Shown piece by piece: positions 16,343-25,009 of a stretch of 64,000 nt of DNA (its first letter is position 1; every line of letters starts with the position of its first letter). Source of the DNA: Labrys sp. WJW (GTDB lineage: Bacteria > Pseudomonadota > Alphaproteobacteria > Rhizobiales > Labraceae). The notes under the pieces were generated by a model that saw nothing but the letters and a program-made list of their open reading frames with translations, did not search any database and was not told the DNA's origin. Made by a program: the position numbers and the translations under genes. The stretch lies in NCBI RefSeq assembly GCF_001676615.1, contig NZ_LYXZ01000033.1, positions 62,001 through 126,000 of the forward strand, in the 5' to 3' direction.

Positions 16343-17764
16343 ATGGCTCCCCGCACGCTCTATGACAAGATCTGGGACGATCACGTCGTCGAAACCTCCG
16401 CCGACGGGACGAGCCTGCTCTATATCGACCGTCACCTCGTACATGAGGTGACCAGCCCGCAGGCCTTCGAGGGTCTGCGCGTTTCCGGCCGCCAGGTGCA
16501 TTCGCCGCAGCGCACTTTGGCCGTGGTCGACCACAACGTGCCGACCTCCGACCGCTCCAAGGGCATCGACGATCCCGAAAGCGCCATGCAGGTCAACACG
16601 CTGGCCCAGAACGCCAGGGATTTCGGCGTCGAGTACTATTCCGAACTCGACAAGCGCCAGGGCATCGTCCACATCGTCGGCCCCGAGCAGGGCTTCACCC
16701 TGCCCGGCACCACCATCGTGTGCGGTGACAGCCACACCTCCACGCATGGCGCCTTCGGCGCTCTCGCCCATGGCATCGGCACCTCCGAGGTCGAACATGT
16801 GCTCGCCACGCAGACGCTGATCCAGAAGAAGGCGAAGAACATGCGCGTCACCGTCGACGGCGTGTTGCCGGACGGTGTGACCGCCAAGGACATCATCCTG
16901 GCCATCATCGGTGAGATCGGCACGGCGGGTGGTACCGGCCATGTGCTCGAATATGCCGGCGAAGCCGTCCGCGCCCTCTCGATGGAGGGCCGCATGACCA
17001 TCTGCAACATGTCGATCGAAGGCGGCGCCCGCGCCGGCCTGATCGCGCCCGACGAGAAGACCTACGCCTATCTGAAGGATCGTCCCAAGGCACCGAAGGG
17101 CGAGGCCTGGGATCGGGCCTTGGCCTATTGGAACACGCTCTACACCGAGGAAGGCGCGCATTTCGATCGTGAGGTGAAGCTCGACGCTGCGGCCCTGCCG
17201 CCGATCGTCACCTGGGGCACCAGCCCCGAGGACGTCGCCTCGATCACCGGTTTCGTGCCGCGTCCCGAGGATGCGCCCAACGAGCACAAGAAGTCCGCGA
17301 TCGAACGCGCTCTGGCCTATATGGGCCTCCAGGGCGGCGAGCGCATCCAGGACCTCAAGCTCGACCGCGTCTTCATCGGCTCCTGCACCAATGGCCGTAT
17401 CGAGGATCTCAGGGCCGTCGCCAAGGTCATCGCCGGCCATAGCGTCAATGCCAGTGTCAACGCCATGATCGTGCCGGGTTCGGGCCTGGTGAAGATGCAG
17501 GCCGAGGCCGAAGGGCTCGACAAGATCTTCCGGGCCGCCGGCTTTGACTGGCGCGAGCCGGGCTGCTCGATGTGCCTGGCCATGAACGCCGACAAGCTCA
17601 AGCCGGGCGAGCGCTGCGCCTCGACCTCGAACCGCAATTTCGAGGGGCGCCAGGGCTATAAGGGGCGGACCCATCTGGTCTCGCCGCAGATGGCCGCCGC
17701 TGCTGCCATCGCCGGCCATTTCGTCGACATCCGCGAATGGGAAAAGATCGCGGCCAACGCGTAA
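16343..17764 (+). CDS. leuC: 3-isopropylmalate dehydratase large subunit
   Basis: A 473-residue aconitase-fold enzyme that isomerises 2- to 3-isopropylmalate in leucine synthesis. The [4Fe-4S] ligands are in FIGSCTNGRIEDLR and EPGCSMCLAMN, and the substrate motifs CGDSHTSTHGAFGALAHGIG and STSNRNFEGRQG are intact. RBS AGGAAAAG precedes the ATG. The small subunit gene leuD is not adjacent, so the holoenzyme partner lies elsewhere. An odd-length dyad CGTCAA-A-TTGACG (16311-16323), 20 bp upstream of the start, could be a regulator site. Confidence 0.97.
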   Translation: MAPRTLYDKIWDDHVVETSADGTSLLYIDRHLVHEVTSPQAFEGLRVSGRQVHSPQRTLAVVDHNVPTSDRSKGIDDPESAMQVNTLAQNARDFGVEYYSELDKRQGIVHIVGPEQGFTLPGTTIVCGDSHTSTHGAFGALAHGIGTSEVEHVLATQTLIQKKAKNMRVTVDGVLPDGVTAKDIILAIIGEIGTAGGTGHVLEYAGEAVRALSMEGRMTICNMSIEGGARAGLIAPDEKTYAYLKDRPKAPKGEAWDRALAYWNTLYTEEGAHFDREVKLDAAALPPIVTWGTSPEDVASITGFVPRPEDAPNEHKKSAIERALAYMGLQGGERIQDLKLDRVFIGSCTNGRIEDLRAVAKVIAGHSVNASVNAMIVPGSGLVKMQAEAEGLDKIFRAAGFDWREPGCSMCLAMNADKLKPGERCASTSNRNFEGRQGYKGRTHLVSPQMAAAAAIAGHFVDIREWEKIAANA

Positions 17765-17796
17765 GAGGGCAGCGCCCTCGGGCGCTCTTCTCATCT

Positions 17797-17822
17797 GCGG
17801 GAAGAGAGTAAGGGTGAGGGGC
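17797..17822. repeat. fragment of R4 repeat at the nadD 5' end
   Basis: The stretch GGGAAGAGAGTAAGGGTGAG followed by GGGCG resembles the right arm of the R4 element at 27.4 kb (GGGGAGAGGGTACGGGTGAG). It runs into the region of possible nadD start codons. Confidence 0.45.
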
Positions 17823-17831
17823 GGCGCGACC

Positions 17832-18482
17832 GTGCACGAACAAGTCCTCATACCCAAACTCTCGCCCGCCGATGCCCGCCGCCTGCCGGCCTTTGCCCCG
17901 GGCATGACCATCGGGCTGTTCGGCGGCAGCTTCAATCCGCCCCATGACGGCCATCGCCATGCCAGCCTGGTCGCGCTGACGCGGCTCGGGCTGGACCGGG
18001 TCTGGTGGCTGGTGACGCCGGGCAATCCCCTCAAGGACAACCGTGCCTTGCCCCCGCTGGAACTGCGGGTAGCCGCCGCCCGCCGGCTCGCCGACCACCC
18101 CCGCATCGAGGTGACCGGCATCGAGGCCGATATCCACACCCGCTACACCTATGACACCATTGCCTGGCTGCAGCGCCGCTGCCCAGGCGTGACCTTCGTC
18201 TGGATCATGGGGGCCGACAATCTCGCCGGCTTCCACCGCTGGCAGCAATGGCAGGCTATCGCCTCGCGGGTGGCCATCGCCGTGGTGGCCCGCCCGGGCG
18301 CCACCACCAAGGGCCCGCTTGCCAAGGCCGCCCGCGTGCTTGCCGCCTACCGTGTTCCCGAGCATCAGGCCACGACGCTGAAATATCGGCGACCGCCCGC
18401 CTGGATCTTCCTGCACGCGCCGCTCGACGCCAATTCCTCCACCGCCTTGCGGGCCAGCGGCCAGGGCTTGCCCACAAGGTAA
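17832..18482 (+). CDS. nadD: nicotinate-nucleotide adenylyltransferase
   Basis: About 216 residues. It makes deamido-NAD from nicotinate mononucleotide and ATP. The nucleotidyltransferase motif GLFGGSFNPPHDGHRHASL is intact, as are WWLVTPGNPLKDN and the C-terminal STALRASG (ISSTxIR equivalent). GTG at 17832 was chosen; GTG at 17814 is in frame, but its first residues come from an R4 repeat fragment. The order nadD-rsfS-rlmH is the usual one in Hyphomicrobiales, though leuC instead of proA lies upstream. Confidence 0.93.
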   Translation: MHEQVLIPKLSPADARRLPAFAPGMTIGLFGGSFNPPHDGHRHASLVALTRLGLDRVWWLVTPGNPLKDNRALPPLELRVAAARRLADHPRIEVTGIEADIHTRYTYDTIAWLQRRCPGVTFVWIMGADNLAGFHRWQQWQAIASRVAIAVVARPGATTKGPLAKAARVLAAYRVPEHQATTLKYRRPPAWIFLHAPLDANSSTALRASGQGLPTR

Positions 18483-18486
18483 AAAT

Positions 18487-18501
18487 TAACCACTTATTAA
18501 C
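18487..18501 (+). promoter_or_regulatory. candidate CtrA box, nadD-rsfS gap
   Basis: TTAACCACTTATTAA matches the full CtrA recognition pattern TTAA-N7-TTAA, with a following ACC that continues the second half-site. It lies 4 bp past the nadD stop and about 110 bp upstream of rsfS. CtrA is the cell-cycle response regulator of alphaproteobacteria; actual binding is inference. Confidence 0.55.
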
Positions 18502-18613
18502 CATGTCGGAGCAGGCTTAATTCTATTGGCGTCATTGAATCGACGCGATGGCTTGCTAATATTGTGGAGCGAGTGGAATTCGCGGAGGTCCGCGAATCAA
18601 TGAGCAAGAGGGT

Positions 18614-19033
18614 GTGCCCCTGACCACGTTGGTGAGACGCGAAGCGGACGTGATTCCGCTTCATCCCGTGAGCCGAGCGATCCGCCCGGACGTTGAAGCT
18701 ACGGTTCGCCTGATCCTCAATGGCCTCGACGACATGAAGGCCGAGGAGATTGTGGAAATCGATCTGCGCGGCAAGAGTGCAATCGCCGATGTCATGATCA
18801 TCGCGACAGGACGGGTGGCCCGCCATGTCGCTGCGATCGGCGATCGCATCGCCAAGGATCTCAAGGAAAACGGACACGGTAATCCCCGCATCGAAGGCGT
18901 CCCGGTCTGCGACTGGGTGCTGATCGATACCGGGGACGTCATCGTGCACGTCTTCCGCCCCGAGGTCCGTGCCTTCTACAATCTCGAGAAGATGTGGTCG
19001 TCAGGCCGCCCGAACGAACTGCTTCCGAGCTGA
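18614..19033 (+). CDS. rsfS: ribosome silencing factor RsfS (YbeB/Iojap)
   Basis: About 139 residues. RsfS binds ribosomal protein L14 and blocks 30S-50S joining in starvation. The domain runs from about residue 30 (LILNGLDDMKAEEIVEIDL) through DVMIIATGRVARHVAAI to DWVLIDTGDVIVHVFRPE and FYNLEKMW. GTG start assigned; CTG at 18620 fits the AAGAGG spacing better and TTG at 18629 is also possible. A CtrA-type box lies upstream. It is followed five bases later by rlmH, so they are co-transcribed. Confidence 0.92.
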   Translation: MPLTTLVRREADVIPLHPVSRAIRPDVEATVRLILNGLDDMKAEEIVEIDLRGKSAIADVMIIATGRVARHVAAIGDRIAKDLKENGHGNPRIEGVPVCDWVLIDTGDVIVHVFRPEVRAFYNLEKMWSSGRPNELLPS

Positions 19034-19038
19034 CCTGA

Positions 19039-19518
19039 ATGCGCCTGATGATCTGCGCCGTCGGCCGGCTCAAAGCCGGCCCGGAACGCGATCTCGTGGG
19101 CCGTTATGCCGAGCGGCTGAACGCCAGCGGCCGAAGCCTGGCCCTCGGGCCGCTCGATATCATCGAAATCGACGAAAGCCGCGCGCGGCGCCCCGAGGAC
19201 CGCAAGGCCGAAGAGGCCGACAAGCTGCTCGCCGCCGCCGGCCAGGCCGCCATCATTGCCCTCGACGAAACCGGCAATTCGCCCGGCAGCGAGGCCTTTG
19301 CCGCGAAGATCGCAGGCTGGCGCGACAGTGGGACCCAAACGCTCGCCTTCCTGATCGGCGGCGCCGATGGCCATGGTGACGCGATCCGGTCGCGCGCGAT
19401 CCTGTCGCTGTCCTTCGGCAAGATGACCTGGCCGCACCAGATCGTGCGCATCCTCCTGGCAGAGCAGCTCTATCGCGCCGCCACCATCATCGCCGGCCAC
19501 CCCTACCACCGGGTGTAA
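19039..19518 (+). CDS. rlmH: 23S rRNA pseudouridine1915 N3-methyltransferase
   Basis: A 159-residue SPOUT methyltransferase that methylates pseudouridine 1915 in helix 69 of 23S rRNA. The visible knot elements are ALDETGNSPGSEAFA, LAFLIGGADGHGDAI and LSFGKMTWPHQIVRILLAEQ, ending in the conserved GHPYHRV. In many relatives envC-ctpA follows directly; here that pair is about 10 kb away on the other strand and a PadR module sits next instead. Confidence 0.96.
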   Translation: MRLMICAVGRLKAGPERDLVGRYAERLNASGRSLALGPLDIIEIDESRARRPEDRKAEEADKLLAAAGQAAIIALDETGNSPGSEAFAAKIAGWRDSGTQTLAFLIGGADGHGDAIRSRAILSLSFGKMTWPHQIVRILLAEQLYRAATIIAGHPYHRV

Positions 19519-19693
19519 CACAGGCCGCGAAGCCGTCTTCCCAAAAGACCCATCCTGACCGTGCCGGCATTTCCGAAGCTTGGCGTGAAGGCAGGGGCTT
19601 GAGCCCATAACCGTGCCGATTGCGCCACCGCCGTCACGAACACCTCCCCTGCGCATCGTCCCCCTGTCGGCCATCCCTGCGCCTCGAATAAAC

Positions 19694-19731
19694 AATGCAA
19701 GGTACCTTGCATTAAAAGATACCTTGCATTA
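19694..19731 (+). promoter_or_regulatory. PadR operator: 20-bp palindrome plus repeated half-site
   Basis: AATGCAAGGTACCTTGCATT (19694-19713) is a perfect palindrome. Seven bases later TACCTTGCATTA (19720-19731) repeats the right half. The array is 27 bp upstream of the padR start. PadR proteins are dimeric winged-helix regulators that bind such dyads in their own promoters, so autoregulation is the simple reading. Confidence 0.7.
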
Positions 19732-19757
19732 TTCTCCCTCTCGAAGATAGGGAGGCC

Positions 19758-20084
19758 ATGACCGATTCCATCGACATCCAGCTGAAGAAGGGCGCGCTCG
19801 AACTCTGCGTTCTTGCCTTGCTGCACCGGCGCGAGAGCTATGCCTATGAGATCGCCAGCACGCTCTCCGAAAAAGTCGGCATGGGGGAAGGTACCATCTA
19901 TCCGCTGATGCGCCGCCTGCAGACCGAAGGACTGGTCAGCACCAGGCTGGAGGAGTCGGCCAGCGGACCTCCTCGCAAATATTACCGCCTGACCGCCGCC
20001 GGCCAGGCTTCCTACGCGGCCCGCCAACGCGAATGGCGGGATTTCGTCACCGCCGTCGACCATCTGATGGAAGGCAAGCCATGA
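19758..20084 (+). CDS. PadR family transcriptional regulator
   Basis: A 108-residue winged-helix protein with the PadR pattern: KKGALELCVLALLHRRESYAYEIA, then GEGTIYPLMRRLQTEGLVST, then GPPRKYYRLTAAGQ as the beta-wing. It is of the short subgroup that accompanies HAAS/DUF1700 membrane proteins. ATG start with GGGAGG upstream. The stop overlaps the next gene (ATGA). It probably represses this three-gene operon through the palindrome upstream and may be relieved by envelope or drug stress. Confidence 0.93.
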   Translation: MTDSIDIQLKKGALELCVLALLHRRESYAYEIASTLSEKVGMGEGTIYPLMRRLQTEGLVSTRLEESASGPPRKYYRLTAAGQASYAARQREWRDFVTAVDHLMEGKP

Positions 20085-20662
20085 CTCGCCAGGATTTCCT
20101 TGATGCTCTGAGGAACGGTCTTGCCGGCCTGCCGCCGGCCGAGATCGAGGAAGTCCTGGGCGACTACGCCGCCTATTTCACCGACGCGCAGGAGGCCGGG
20201 CGCAGCGAGAACGACGTCGTGCAGATGCTAGGCGATCCCGCCCAGCTTGCCCGGGCGCTCAAGGCTGAAAGCGGCCTGCGCCAGTTGCAGGCGCGCCCGA
20301 GCCTGTCCACCGTGCTCGGCGCGTTTGCCGCGCTCACGGGCCTCGCCATGCTCGACCTCTTCGTGCTCCTGCCGGTTCTGTCCATCCTCCTGGTGGTCTT
20401 TCTTGCCCTTGGCCTGGTCGCCTTCGCGCTGGCCCTCGGTGGGTCGGCGATCGTCCTCCAGGCTGCCTTCATGTGGGACGGCGCACCTCTGCTCGTCCAT
20501 TTCGGGCGCGCCCTCGTCGGTTTCGGCCTCGTCGCCCTGGCCGTGTGCCTGAGTTGCCTCTTCCTGCTCGGCCTCAATGCCGGGCTGAGGGCAATGGCCG
20601 CACATGCCCGGCGCTATACCCGTTTGCTCACTTCCTCACCCCGCTCCGGCGCCACGTCCTGA
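20081..20662 (+). CDS. HAAS (DUF1700) domain membrane protein
   Basis: A 193-residue protein. Residues 1-70 are the HAAS helical domain (MTRQDFLDALRNGLAGLPP ... EVLGDYAAYFTDAQEAGRSE ... QMLGDPAQLARALKAE). The rest has about four hydrophobic segments between residues 80 and 175. HAAS domains are found next to PadR regulators and are thought to act as their membrane partners. The ATG overlaps the padR stop, so the stoichiometry is probably coupled. The function beyond this pairing is not known. Confidence 0.88.
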   Translation: MTRQDFLDALRNGLAGLPPAEIEEVLGDYAAYFTDAQEAGRSENDVVQMLGDPAQLARALKAESGLRQLQARPSLSTVLGAFAALTGLAMLDLFVLLPVLSILLVVFLALGLVAFALALGGSAIVLQAAFMWDGAPLLVHFGRALVGFGLVALAVCLSCLFLLGLNAGLRAMAAHARRYTRLLTSSPRSGATS

Positions 20663-20698
20663 CGACACTTGCGCCGGACTGGCACCATGGGAGGCACC

Positions 20699-21427
20699 AT
20701 GCCGTCGAACCTTGGAAAACTGGCCGCCTTCTCCTTCGTGATCGCCCTGGCTTGCCTGTTTCTCGGCACCAGCCTTGCCGGGCCGAACTACGGTTCGCCC
20801 TGGCGAGGTTGGCACCGAAGCGTGCTGACGGGATGGGGAAGCTGTCCCGCGGCGCCGCAAAGCAACGATGGCAAGGCCGGTTCGATCACCTTGCCCTGGG
20901 ACAATGACGGCTCGCTCACCATCGCCGTTCCGGCCAGCGTGAGCTATGCCCCCGGCCCGCAATCCAGCGCCGTGATCAGCGGCGATCCCACCCTGATCGG
21001 CCATGTCCGCCTTTCGGAGGGCCGCCTCGGCCTGGACCAGGATTGCGATGTGCCTGATGGCGCCATCGTGGTGCAGCTGACGGGTGGCCCCGTCAGGGAC
21101 TGGACGGTGAACGGATCCGGCGAACTTCATCTCGCGGCGATCGCGCAGGACCGGCTCGCCCTTCGCCTCCACGGCAGCGCGCAGGCGACCGGCGAAGGGT
21201 CGGTGGACCAGTTGAGCCTGCGCATCTCGGGTTCCGGCAGTGCCGATCTGGCCAAACTCTCGGCCAAGGCGGCCGAGATCCGCATCAGCGGCAGCGGCGA
21301 GGCCGGCATCGCCGCCAGCGAAAGCGCCGACGTCACCCTGTCCGGCAGCGGCAACATCACGCTGCGCGGCAAGCCCAAACTCACCACGCAGATCCATGGC
21401 AGCGGCCGGATCGAGGAAGTTCCCTAA
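20699..21427 (+). CDS. exported GIN-domain (DUF2807) beta-helix protein
   Basis: A 242-residue protein with an N-terminal signal or anchor (MPSNLGKLAAFSFVIALACL). The C-terminal half repeats short Gly/Ser strands such as LRISGSGSADL, IRISGSGEAGI and VTLSGSGNITL, the pattern of the head-GIN beta-helix. The start was set at ATG 20699 by its GGGAGG site. As third gene of the PadR-HAAS module it is probably the effector or sensor in the periplasm. No catalytic residues are apparent. Confidence 0.85.
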   Translation: MPSNLGKLAAFSFVIALACLFLGTSLAGPNYGSPWRGWHRSVLTGWGSCPAAPQSNDGKAGSITLPWDNDGSLTIAVPASVSYAPGPQSSAVISGDPTLIGHVRLSEGRLGLDQDCDVPDGAIVVQLTGGPVRDWTVNGSGELHLAAIAQDRLALRLHGSAQATGEGSVDQLSLRISGSGSADLAKLSAKAAEIRISGSGEAGIAASESADVTLSGSGNITLRGKPKLTTQIHGSGRIEEVP

Positions 21428-21511
21428 AGCGTCTTAGCACCAGACGGAATCACGTCGAAACAACAAGCTGGAGCAAGCAAACGGCTTCGCCGGAACGTGC
21501 TTTGCTCTGGC
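21426..21511. repeat. R1 repeat, copy 6
   Basis: Begins AAAGCGTCTTAGCACCAG (decayed hairpin 1), continues with the conserved CACGTCGAAACAACAAGCTGG linker, and ends with hairpin 2 in which GAGCAAGC pairs with the GTGCTTTGCTC side. It overlaps the stop codon of the GIN-domain gene and lies in the 251-bp gap before the serine hydrolase. Confidence 0.6.
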
Positions 21512-21678
21512 CGCTACAACTCAAAGCACGGGTTGCCTTCCCGTCGCCTCCGGCGGCGTCGGGGATGGCTGTCCCTTGGTGTCCCTCGTTCATGGACAGG
21601 CCCTCTGGTGCTTCGGGCCGATTCCCGTCGAAGTCTCGCTGTTCCCATCTCCCCGTCACATCTTGCAAGGAGGCGCTC

Positions 21679-22848
21679 ATGCGACCCCATAGCCTTTCCA
21701 TTGCCCTGGCGATCCTTCTGACCGGCATGACCACGGCCGGGCTATCAGGCCCGGCAGCGGCCCAGGCGGCCTGCGGTGCGCCCGGCAGGAGTGCGTCCGG
21801 TGCGGGCACGTCCGGCTGGCCGGTCGCCACACCCGATGATGTCGGCCTCGATCCGCAAAGCCTGTGCACGCTCGCCCGGAAGCTCGATGCGGCGAAGGAA
21901 GACAATGTCCATGCCGTGCTGATCGCGCGGCACGGCAAACTGGTGTTCGAACGCTATTTCACCGGTTCCGATTCCCATTGGGGCCAGCCCGAAAAGGACG
22001 TCGCCTTCGGGCCGGAGGTTCCGCACGATTTGCGTTCGATCACCAAGAGCGTGGTGTCGCTGCTGGTCGGCATCGCCGTGGGCAAGGGCTGGATCACCTC
22101 GATCGACCAGCCGGTCCTGGCGCTATTGCCCGCTCATGCCGATCTGAGCACCCCTCAAAAGCAGGGCATCACGTTGCGCCATCTCCTCACCATGTCGCCG
22201 GGCCTGGCCTGGAGCGAGCAGCTTCCCTACAGCGACCTTCGCAACAGCGAAAACGGCATGGACATGGCCAGGGATCCCTGCCGCTATGTGCTGGAGCAGC
22301 CTGTCGCCCATGATCCCGGCACGGTGTGGACCTATAGCGGCGGCACCACCGGCCTGCTTGCCTGCGTCCTGCATCAGGCAACCGGCAAGCCCCTGGACGA
22401 GCTCGCCCGCGAAACCCTGTTCGAGCCCTTGGGCATCAGCAAGGTCGAATGGGCGCGCTATCCGCAGACCGGCGAGCCGGTTGCGGCCTCGGGCCTGCGC
22501 CTGCTACCGGCCGACACATTGAAATTCGGCCAGCTCGTGCTCGACAAGGGCGCCTGGAACGGCAGGCAGATCGTGCCGGCGCAATGGATCGAGATGGCGA
22601 CGGCGCCGCAGATCAATGCCTCCGGCGCCATGTTCTACGGCTTCCAGTTCTGGCTCGGACGCTCCCTGGTCGACCATCGCCCCCTCGAGTGGATCGCGGG
22701 CTTCGGCTATGGCGGCCAGCGCCTCTTCATCGTGCCCTCGCTCGACCTCACCATGATGGTGCAGGCGGGGCGCTATGGCGGCCAGGACGAGGGCGGATTC
22801 GCCGCCGCCATCCTCAACCGCTACGTGCTGCCGGCTGCCAAGCCGTAA
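21679..22848 (+). CDS. exported serine hydrolase, class C beta-lactamase/NylB-like
   Basis: A 389-residue protein with a signal peptide (MRPHSLSIALAILLTGMTTA ... AAAQA). The catalytic SxxK motif is SITK in LRSITKSVVSLLVG. The second motif is YSG in WTYSGGTTGLL, as in 6-aminohexanoate-dimer hydrolase-like members, rather than the lactamase YxN. The gene has a strong AAGGAGG site at ATG 21679. A periplasmic esterase, amidase or peptidase is expected. Real beta-lactam hydrolysis is not indicated by the motifs. Convergent with tlpA. Confidence 0.87.
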   Translation: MRPHSLSIALAILLTGMTTAGLSGPAAAQAACGAPGRSASGAGTSGWPVATPDDVGLDPQSLCTLARKLDAAKEDNVHAVLIARHGKLVFERYFTGSDSHWGQPEKDVAFGPEVPHDLRSITKSVVSLLVGIAVGKGWITSIDQPVLALLPAHADLSTPQKQGITLRHLLTMSPGLAWSEQLPYSDLRNSENGMDMARDPCRYVLEQPVAHDPGTVWTYSGGTTGLLACVLHQATGKPLDELARETLFEPLGISKVEWARYPQTGEPVAASGLRLLPADTLKFGQLVLDKGAWNGRQIVPAQWIEMATAPQINASGAMFYGFQFWLGRSLVDHRPLEWIAGFGYGGQRLFIVPSLDLTMMVQAGRYGGQDEGGFAAAILNRYVLPAAKP

Positions 22849-22916
22849 GCACCAAGGCGTTTCCGTCATGACGCGAGAACATCCCTCCCCGAATCCGGGG
22901 AAGGATTGGCCGCCCG

Positions 22917-23609
22917 TCAGGACCCGATCGCCGCCTTGATCAGCGCCTTGGCATCCTCGCTGGCCCATTCGGCCGGGCCCGCCATGGCGCCGATACGGCA
23001 GCCCTGCTTGTCGATCAGCACCGAGGTCGGCAGGCCCTGGCCGAGGCCTTCGTTGCGCAGGCTCTGTAGAATGCCGGTCGAGGGATCGGCATAACGGTGC
23101 AGCTTGTCGATCTTGGTCTCGTTCAGGAAGGCATCGACCCGCTCGGGGCCCTGCGTGTCGATATTGACGGCCACGACCTCGAAGTCCTTGCCGCCGAGAT
23201 CCGCCTGCAACTGGTTGAGGGCCGGCATTTCCTTGCGGCAGGGCACGCACCAGGTCGCCCACAGATTGAGCAGCACGGTTTTGCCCTTGAAATCGGCCAG
23301 GGTCGTCTTGCTGCCATCCGCCTTCTGGAAGCTGATCGGCACCAGCGGCTGGGGCGCCTTGGAGACGGCGAGGGCGGCCACCTCCCCCTTGGCCAGAGGG
23401 TCGACGCGGGCGGCAATCGCCGCGGAAGCGGGGCAGGACGCGCTTTCCTGATTGCCCGAGCCGCCCTTTGTCCCGTATACCGCGCCGACACCCACCACGG
23501 CTCCCGCCAGGATTGCCGCGCCGATCAGCCAGCGCCGGTTCGGTCCCAGGGGCGGCTGACTTTTCGGTGGCTGACTCTCGGAATGTTCCTGCCGACTATT
23601 CTCGTTCAC
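22917..23609 (-). CDS. TlpA-like thiol-disulfide oxidoreductase
   Basis: A 230-residue membrane-anchored periplasmic thioredoxin. One transmembrane segment lies near residues 27-46. The thioredoxin fold carries LNLWATWCVPCRKEMPAL with Cys121 and Cys124, and the cis-Pro region GLPTSVLID. Family members reduce cytochrome c or copper-site cysteines. GTG start; longer frames would run into argH. The start lies 15 bp from the divergent argH start, an arrangement common in Hyphomicrobiales. Confidence 0.9.
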   Translation of the reverse strand: MNENSRQEHSESQPPKSQPPLGPNRRWLIGAAILAGAVVGVGAVYGTKGGSGNQESASCPASAAIAARVDPLAKGEVAALAVSKAPQPLVPISFQKADGSKTTLADFKGKTVLLNLWATWCVPCRKEMPALNQLQADLGGKDFEVVAVNIDTQGPERVDAFLNETKIDKLHRYADPSTGILQSLRNEGLGQGLPTSVLIDKQGCRIGAMAGPAEWASEDAKALIKAAIGS

Positions 23610-23624
23610 TGAAAGCCTATCCAG

Positions 23625-25007
23625 ATGAGCAACAAAATGTGGGGCGGCCGGTTCCAGTCGGGACCGGACGCGATCATGGAAGAGATCAACGCCTCGATCG
23701 ACTTTGACAAGCGCCTGTGGGCCCAGGACATCCGCGGCTCTCTGGCGCATCTCGCCATGCTGGAGAAGCAGGGGATCGTCGCCGCCGCCGATGCCAAGGC
23801 CATCGCGGACGGTCTAGAGGTGGTCCGCGGCGAAATCGAGAGCGGTTCGTTCACTTTTTCGCGCGCGCTCGAAGACATCCATATGAACGTCGAATCGCGG
23901 CTTGCGGCAATCGCAGGGCCGGCCGCCGGGCGCCTGCATACCGCCCGCTCGCGCAACGACCAGGTCGCCACCGATTTCAAGCTCTGGGTGCGCGACACCA
24001 TCGACGATCTCGACGCCCAGTTGAAAGACCTGATGACGGCGCTGGCCGAAAGGGCAGCCGCCTTCTCCGGTGCCGTGATGCCGGGCTTCACCCATCTGCA
24101 ATCGGCCCAGCCGGTGACCTTCGGCCATCACCTGCTCGCCTATGTCGAGATGCTCGGCCGCGACCGCGGCCGTTTCGCCGATGCGCGCAGGCGCCTCAAC
24201 GAATGCCCGCTCGGCGCCGCGGCACTGGCCGGCACCTCCTTCCCGATCGACCGCCACGCCACCGCCAAGGCGCTTGGCTTCGACCGCCCCACCGCCAATT
24301 CGCTCGATTCGGTCTCCGATCGCGACTTCGTATTGGAGGCGCTCGCCGCCGCCTCGATCACCGCCATGCACCTCTCCCGCTTCGCCGAGGAGATCGTGAT
24401 CTGGACGACGCCGCAATTCGCCTTCGTGGCCCTGTCGGACAAGTTCACCACCGGCTCCTCGATCATGCCGCAGAAGCGCAATCCCGATGCGGCCGAGCTC
24501 GTCCGTGGCAAGGCCGGCCGCGTCATCGGGGCGCTGGTCGGCCTCCTCACCATGATGAAGGGCTTGCCGCTCGCCTATGGCAAGGACATGCAGGAGGACA
24601 AGGAACCGGCCTTCGACGCGCTGCAGACCCTGTCGCTGTGCACGGCAGCCATGGCCGGTATGGTCAGGGACATGGTGCCCGACCTCAAGCGCATGAAGGC
24701 GGCGGCGGGCTCGGGCTATGCCACGGCCACGGACCTCGCCGACTGGCTGGTGCGCGAGCTCAATCTGCCCTTCCGCGAGGCCCATCACGTCACCGGCCGT
24801 CTGGTCGGCATCGCCGCCGAGGCCAAGCTGCCGCTGGAGAAGCTGTCGCTGGCGCAAATGCAGGCGGTGGAGCCGCGTATCCATCAGGGCCTGTTCGCCG
24901 TGCTCGGCGTGGAGAAGTCGGTCCGCAGCCGCACCTCCTATGGCGGCACGGCGCCGGCAAACGTCAAGGCCCAGGCCAGGAAGTGGCTGAAGGCGCTGGC
25001 GAAATAG
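23625..25007 (+). CDS. argH: argininosuccinate lyase
   Basis: A 460-residue enzyme of the fumarase/aspartase superfamily. It splits argininosuccinate into arginine and fumarate. The signature GSSIMPQKRNPD begins at about residue 277 and supplies the catalytic serine loop; HTARSRNDQVATDFKLW and GFTHLQSAQPVTFGHHLLAY are the other conserved regions. ATG start. First gene of argH-lptM-lysA, with an R2 repeat between argH and the lipoprotein gene. Confidence 0.97.
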   Translation: MSNKMWGGRFQSGPDAIMEEINASIDFDKRLWAQDIRGSLAHLAMLEKQGIVAAADAKAIADGLEVVRGEIESGSFTFSRALEDIHMNVESRLAAIAGPAAGRLHTARSRNDQVATDFKLWVRDTIDDLDAQLKDLMTALAERAAAFSGAVMPGFTHLQSAQPVTFGHHLLAYVEMLGRDRGRFADARRRLNECPLGAAALAGTSFPIDRHATAKALGFDRPTANSLDSVSDRDFVLEALAAASITAMHLSRFAEEIVIWTTPQFAFVALSDKFTTGSSIMPQKRNPDAAELVRGKAGRVIGALVGLLTMMKGLPLAYGKDMQEDKEPAFDALQTLSLCTAAMAGMVRDMVPDLKRMKAAAGSGYATATDLADWLVRELNLPFREAHHVTGRLVGIAAEAKLPLEKLSLAQMQAVEPRIHQGLFAVLGVEKSVRSRTSYGGTAPANVKAQARKWLKALAK

Positions 25008-25009
25008 TC

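Noticed and set aside
21679..22848. True beta-lactamase
   Set aside because: SxxK is present but the second motif is YSG and no clear KTG triad is seen; fits NylB-like or esterase members better.
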